NCBI GenBank assembly: GCA_045110515.1
Contig: JBGCGD010000004.1
Coordinates: 1-64,000 of the forward strand
Source: Granulosicoccus sp045110515
GTDB taxonomy: Bacteria; Pseudomonadota; Gammaproteobacteria; Granulosicoccales; Granulosicoccaceae
DNA: 64,000 nt
Direction: 5' to 3'
A program made the position numbers and the translations under genes. Shown one piece after another: positions 61,001-64,000 of the stretch. The first letter of the stretch is position 1. Every line of letters begins with the position of its first letter. The notes beneath the pieces were generated by a model, which saw nothing but the letters and a program-made list of their open reading frames with translations, was not told the DNA's origin and made no database searches.

Positions 61001-62640
61001 GAATCGCTGAGTACCACAGTTTGAGCGGTGAGATCATCGACCTCTAGCTGAAGCGCTTGTTTCTGAGCCTCAAGCTCTCCGATTTCCGCGTTCAATTCTA
61101 CCACTTGATTATCGAAGTCGGTTTGAAGAGTGGTTAAGTTCTGTTCTGTGGCTTCAAGTGCCGTGTCTTTCTCAGTTGTACTAAATAACAACGATTGAAT
61201 TTCTGTACTCAACTCGCCCATTTTTGAGTCACGTTGCTCTATTTCACTTTGAGCAGCAGCATACTGGTCGTTTAAAGCTGAAAATTGTGCTTCCAGATCA
61301 GCAAGAGCGGCAGCTTTTTCAGCAATTTGCGATTCTAGATCGGCCTCTGTGTTGGCAAGATTGGTTTCAACACTTGCCAAGGCTTGTCCCTGCGCACCCA
61401 GTTCGTCTTGTGTGCTTGCAAGCATGGTGCGAGATGTTGCCAATTCCGCTTCCGTATCTTCTAGCGCCACCTGAGTTTGAGCCAAAGCGGCCTCAGTTTT
61501 CGCAAGATGGGTTTGGGACAGCTCTAAATTGTCTTCTAGAGATCCCACCCTTGTGCGCAGATCGCCTAACTCACCTTCTAACAGTGCTTTCTTGGCCTCG
61601 AGTTCGCCAATCTCGGCGTTCATTATTGCCACATCTGTGTCGTAAAGGCTCAGTAAGGTGTTGTAACTGGCTTCTGCATCTGCAAGCTCAACACTGACAG
61701 AATCGCTTGAAGCTTGAAGCGACTGAATCTGAGCATCGATTGAACCCATGTTAATTTCACGAGATTGCAGCGCAGCTGTCTGGCTACCTACTTGCTCGTT
61801 CAGGTCAGCAATTTCTGCCTGAAGGGCAGCAACGCGCGTTTCTGAAGTTGCCGTGAACGCCTCGATCTCACCTTGCAAGGCTGCAATCTCTGCCTCCAGG
61901 GCCATCGTCTTTTCTTCATTGCTACTGGCCGTAGATGAAAGCTCAGCTTCCAGCTCACCTATACGCTGCTCTGCTGCTGCCACAGTTTCGGCAGCTTGCT
62001 GCTGAGCTGCGGTCAGAGCTTCGGATGCTTCCTGACTGGCCGCTGCCAGTTGCTCATCGGCTTTCACAGCTGCCGCTAGCGCCTGCTCTTCAGCCACAGC
62101 TAAAGATGCACTTAGCTCGGCCTCTAGCGCCGCTACGCGTTCGTTGGTCTGTAAATCAAATGAAGCAACTGCCTGTTCCAACTCAGCAGCGGCTGCAGCT
62201 CGCTCTAATTCCAACGCCTGGATTTGATCGGAGGATGCCTGAAGCTGAGCTTCTAAGTCGGCGATCGTACCCTCCAACCCGGTTTTTGATTCAGTGACGT
62301 TGGCCAACAGCCCTTGGACTTCAGAGCGGCCTTGATCAAGCTCGGATACTTGAGTTTGCAACGCCGCCAATTCAGCTTCTCGCGCGCTGATGGCCTCTTC
62401 CAGGGAGGCTTGCTCACTTCTTAAGTTTTCGATGTCTTTTTCAGCATCGCCCAACTCAGCTGTCTTTTGGTCCAGAAGAGCGCTGACCTTAGCCCTGTCT
62501 TCTTGTGTGCTTCTTAGGTCGCTGTTGGTGCTGGACTGCGCAATCCATGCTCCTATCAGCCCTAGTAAGGCCAATGCAGCAAGGACGAATTTCAATTGAT
62601 ATGAAGATCGGCTGGGAGCCTTTTCAAAATCTCTAAACAT
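58033..62640 (-). CDS. Giant coiled-coil protein with C-terminal OmpA/MotB-like peptidoglycan-binding domain
   Basis: The 1535-residue protein starts with a short cytoplasmic tail and one membrane segment (LKFVLAALALLGLIGAWIAQ, 17-36). Residues about 40-1395 are almost entirely heptad-like coiled coil, rich in Ala, Glu, Leu, Gln and Ser with very few aromatic residues. Four copies of an ELQATIDLQVPAISELR-type unit start near residues 663, 709, 769 and 839, and a second family (SALQLQVGEMQTQIEAL type) recurs five times at about 900-1085. Residues about 1400-1533 are OmpA-like: VEGHTDSIPVTGDL, FPSNWELSVARAANTV and GYGQQRPVAGNDTREGRALN, followed by RRVELVV. It would be anchored in the inner membrane and bind peptidoglycan. 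No motA-type partner is adjacent. Confidence 0.88.
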   Translation of the reverse strand: MFRDFEKAPSRSSYQLKFVLAALALLGLIGAWIAQSSTNSDLRSTQEDRAKVSALLDQKTAELGDAEKDIENLRSEQASLEEAISAREAELAALQTQVSELDQGRSEVQGLLANVTESKTGLEGTIADLEAQLQASSDQIQALELERAAAAAELEQAVASFDLQTNERVAALEAELSASLAVAEEQALAAAVKADEQLAAASQEASEALTAAQQQAAETVAAAEQRIGELEAELSSTASSNEEKTMALEAEIAALQGEIEAFTATSETRVAALQAEIADLNEQVGSQTAALQSREINMGSIDAQIQSLQASSDSVSVELADAEASYNTLLSLYDTDVAIMNAEIGELEAKKALLEGELGDLRTRVGSLEDNLELSQTHLAKTEAALAQTQVALEDTEAELATSRTMLASTQDELGAQGQALASVETNLANTEADLESQIAEKAAALADLEAQFSALNDQYAAAQSEIEQRDSKMGELSTEIQSLLFSTTEKDTALEATEQNLTTLQTDFDNQVVELNAEIGELEAQKQALQLEVDDLTAQTVVLSDSKAQLQMAMGGLQTRLEAVEAQSAEVAESSNTQIQSLQSEFGLQSQTLNNNLADLQSQTSALSEERDALLAEKEALLAQVVQLETDRDTLSSAQVALESEKEAATDEIVELQAEAGELQAIVDLQKPAISELRARSAVLEEELAAAKAAAAQEQAAYNEQLAELQATIDLQVPALSELRTRSNDLDAQRAELAIRVGELEGLLEETKGTQSEQVAAAKAISEELQATIDLQVPAISELRSRATSLEGELSANQAERQSLMATVAEQESSLAELRERSASLQSEIEGKNVQIAELQATVDEQVPAISLLRSQIGDADAQRAGMVTQISDLEAQLAVATEAAEQASAFKDLEAEKAALQMQIGSMQTRIESVMADAEANNSGFAELQAQKAALQATIGELQGNLDAAAEAKGSADADMALLETQKSALQLQVGEMQTQIEALSTQAETNGSVVVFLENRAGELEARVGELEAELAAAADVKASAESQVGELSTQKSALFMKIGEMQNLLEESDAEASADVAKLESHKTALFERVVKLQETINEKDAQLGEGATVAESLEASNAELNTQVADLSAARDASLEQLSALETEQAALNQALANLESDNAELTGKVELLEADKATLESDLGSANEAAEALAAASAADAEGLSAQLSGVVGERDGLLSEVVELGVMVGDLEGQLSVATDRAAANETRVGELETELATTVESADASSAAAADAQKNLEQQVADTVSAKDALEAELAEAEKSVLDLQARKEALEAEKLALETQVSEMDKAATALESQLADANTNNETLTSALADADAFAVGLRDEIRNERENLTQARTENTELSGQLRAITEQSSEESNRAAALREIVAERLKGNGVENVEVTIRDDNGVVINLPSQALFNSGRARLSAAGRRLMASVAASVKDLDNDIVVEGHTDSIPVTGDLQAIFPSNWELSVARAANTVNYLESVGGVDSRRLGALGYGQQRPVAGNDTREGRALNRRVELVVKP
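60078..60654 (-). repeat. Four proline-containing repeats within the giant coiled-coil gene
   Basis: The repeated 17-residue unit has consensus ELQAT(I/V)D(L/E)Q(V/K)PA(I/L)S(E/L)LR and occurs at residues 663, 709, 769 and 839, spaced by 46, 60 and 70 residues. Each copy places a proline in the coiled coil, so these are candidate hinges. Confidence 0.8.
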
Positions 62641-62809
62641 GAGGTCTATTCCGGTGACAGGGGTCGTGCAACGAATTTATTCGGATACCGCCATCGTAGC
62701 GAAAAGAGAAACGCGCCACAATCTCGACAGCGATGAAAAACAGTTTTTACTCGATCCTTTCAGTACACTAGCCATTATTCCATCCTATTCCTGACGGAAC
62801 TGCAAAACA

Positions 62810-64000
62810 GTGCGAATTCATCTTAGCGCTCTAGGCTGTCGGCTCAATGAAGCCGAATTAGAGCAATGGGCAACCGCTTTCAAGGGTGCCGGCGATCAAA
62901 TCACCACCACCCCGGACGATGCGGACGTCATGGTGATGAACACTTGTGCCGTAACGAGAGAGGCGGTACGCAAATCACGACAAAAACTACAGCGCCTGCA
63001 AAGGGACAATCCTGCGGCAAAGCTTGTGGTTAGTGGCTGTTATAGCGAACTGGCACCGGCATCCGACATGGCAGAGCTCGGTGTAGACCTCGTCGTTCCC
63101 AATACCAAGAAAGATAATTTGGTTGCCTTAACCCGTGAGGCATTTGTACAACCCGACATGCCGCAAGCTGCGACGATACCCGCTAGCACTGCATTATTCA
63201 ACCGGAACAGACACCGTGCGTTCATAAAAATTCAGGACGGATGCCGCTACCGATGCACTTTTTGCATTGTGACAGTTGCTCGCGGGGCCGAACGCAGCCG
63301 CTCGATCAGCGAAATCGTTGAAGAGGTTCGTGCGCTGGAATCAGAAGACGTCAAGGAAGTTGTTTTAACCGGAGTGCACGTCGGAGGTTACGGGTCCGAC
63401 CTAGACACGGACTTGGCCTCACTGGTCAAGGCTTTGATCGAAGATACCGACATTCCCAGAATACGCTTCGCTTCGGTGGAGCCGTGGGATCTGTCGGAGA
63501 ATTTTCTCGATCTCTTCGAGAACCCACGAGTGCAACCCCATATGCATTTGCCACTCCAAAGTGGCAGCGATACCGTCTTAAGACGAATGGCCCGTCGCTG
63601 TAAAACGCAGGCGTTTAACGAATTAACAACAGCGCTGGTCAAGGCTGTGCCCAATTTCAACATTACCACCGATATTATTGCAGGCTTCCCCGGTGAAACA
63701 GACGAGGAATGGCGAGAATCGCTGGCGTTTATCGAAACTCAACGTTTCGGTCATATCCATGCTTTCACGTATTCTGAGCGCGAAGGCACCAAAGCCGCCA
63801 CGCTACCCGACTCGGTTCCTATGGCGGTTCGTCAGGAACGCAGCCGGGAGCTACACGAATTGGCAGAACGCTTGAAGCACGCGCAGCTCGAACGCTCCGT
63901 CGGAGACACCGCCGACGTCTTGTGGGAGCGCGGGCGTGAAATAAGCGAAGACGATGGCACGATCTTGTGGCGGCATCAGGGGTACACGCCTAACTACCAA
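62810..64000 (+). CDS. mtaB: tRNA t6A37 methylthiotransferase MtaB (partial, 3' end beyond window)
   Basis: This radical-SAM enzyme converts t6A37 to ms2t6A37 in ANN-decoding tRNAs. A GTG at 62810 begins VRIHLSALGCRLNEAELEQW and the frame stays open to the window edge (397 codons). The N-terminal domain supplies three cluster Cys residues (GCRLN, NTCAV, SGCYSE). The radical-SAM cluster is DGCRYRCTFCIV (CxxxCxxC), followed by VVLTGVHVGGYG, HLPLQSGSDTVLRRMARR and DIIAGFPGETDEEW. A C-terminal TRAM domain has started by the edge. Probably only a few dozen residues are missing. Confidence 0.95.
   Translation, partial: MRIHLSALGCRLNEAELEQWATAFKGAGDQITTTPDDADVMVMNTCAVTREAVRKSRQKLQRLQRDNPAAKLVVSGCYSELAPASDMAELGVDLVVPNTKKDNLVALTREAFVQPDMPQAATIPASTALFNRNRHRAFIKIQDGCRYRCTFCIVTVARGAERSRSISEIVEEVRALESEDVKEVVLTGVHVGGYGSDLDTDLASLVKALIEDTDIPRIRFASVEPWDLSENFLDLFENPRVQPHMHLPLQSGSDTVLRRMARRCKTQAFNELTTALVKAVPNFNITTDIIAGFPGETDEEWRESLAFIETQRFGHIHAFTYSEREGTKAATLPDSVPMAVRQERSRELHELAERLKHAQLERSVGDTADVLWERGREISEDDGTILWRHQGYTPNYQ

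Noticed and set aside
1..64000. tRNA, rRNA, CRISPR arrays, prophage or intact insertion sequences
   Set aside because: None was recognised in reading the window; small structured RNAs cannot be excluded without a covariance-model search.

Overview
The window reads as a gammaproteobacterial chromosome segment, probably from a marine heterotroph. The grounds are the gammaproteobacterial order amiC-mutL-miaA, the mltD/methyltransferase/rnhA group, MtaB, TtcA, an 1100-residue RNase E, and organosulfonate-type enzymes (a cysteate sulfo-lyase-like protein and a taurine-pyruvate aminotransferase-like protein). No rRNA, tRNA, CRISPR array or intact insertion sequence was seen. The genus cannot be fixed from the sequence alone.

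Layout. 1-0.62 kb is scar tissue: a minus-strand calcium-binding-repeat reading frame leaves the left edge and abuts an ArdC-type antirestriction remnant with an in-frame stop. 0.6-4.6 kb holds rnhA, a methyltransferase, mltD (gloB is missing from between the last two) and an FHA protein. 4.6-12.1 kb holds cysM, miaA, mutL, amiC and tsaE; the usual tsaE-amidase junction is split by about 1.9 kb containing a phytanoyl-CoA dioxygenase-like gene and two broken genes (the tail of a short-chain dehydrogenase and an AAC(3)-I-like acetyltransferase). 12.1-20.6 kb is the phenylacetate pathway: paaK leftward, paaZ-paaX-paaABCDE rightward. 20.7-24.7 kb holds a LrgA/LrgB pair and a LysR-controlled CuyA-like sulfo-lyase plus an Asp/Glu racemase. 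24.8-30.8 kb holds a thiolase, rluC and rne, whose long leader carries a terminator-like hairpin. 30.9-37.5 kb holds a dynamin-like GTPase, a 52-codon ORF overlapping a rhomboid gene, a DegT aminotransferase, an ArsR-methyltransferase fusion, a two-TM protein and an Ala-rich anchored protein. 37.5-42 kb holds a GST, Tpa-like transaminase, SMP-30 lactonase and beta-decarboxylating dehydrogenase. 42-52 kb is mostly housekeeping and envelope genes (ttcA, SDR, IalB, aldose epimerase, PDZ protein, GDPD, M48 peptidase, LemA, a split-barrel protein, GNAT, UbiH-type hydroxylase). 52-64 kb holds a 950-residue two-protease/four-PDZ protein, argA, a LON-domain protein, ubiX, a 1535-residue coiled-coil OmpA/MotB-like protein and a right-truncated mtaB.

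How the genes work together. PaaK makes phenylacetyl-CoA, PaaABCDE epoxidises it, PaaZ opens the ring and PaaX is the expected repressor; the later beta-oxidation genes are not in this window. The CuyA-like and Tpa-like genes point to use of C2/C3 sulfonates. Several unrelated genes concern envelope architecture or proteolysis. The most unusual items are the giant OmpA coiled-coil protein, the Nma111-like protease, the small ORF coupled to rhomboid, and the two decayed-gene scars.
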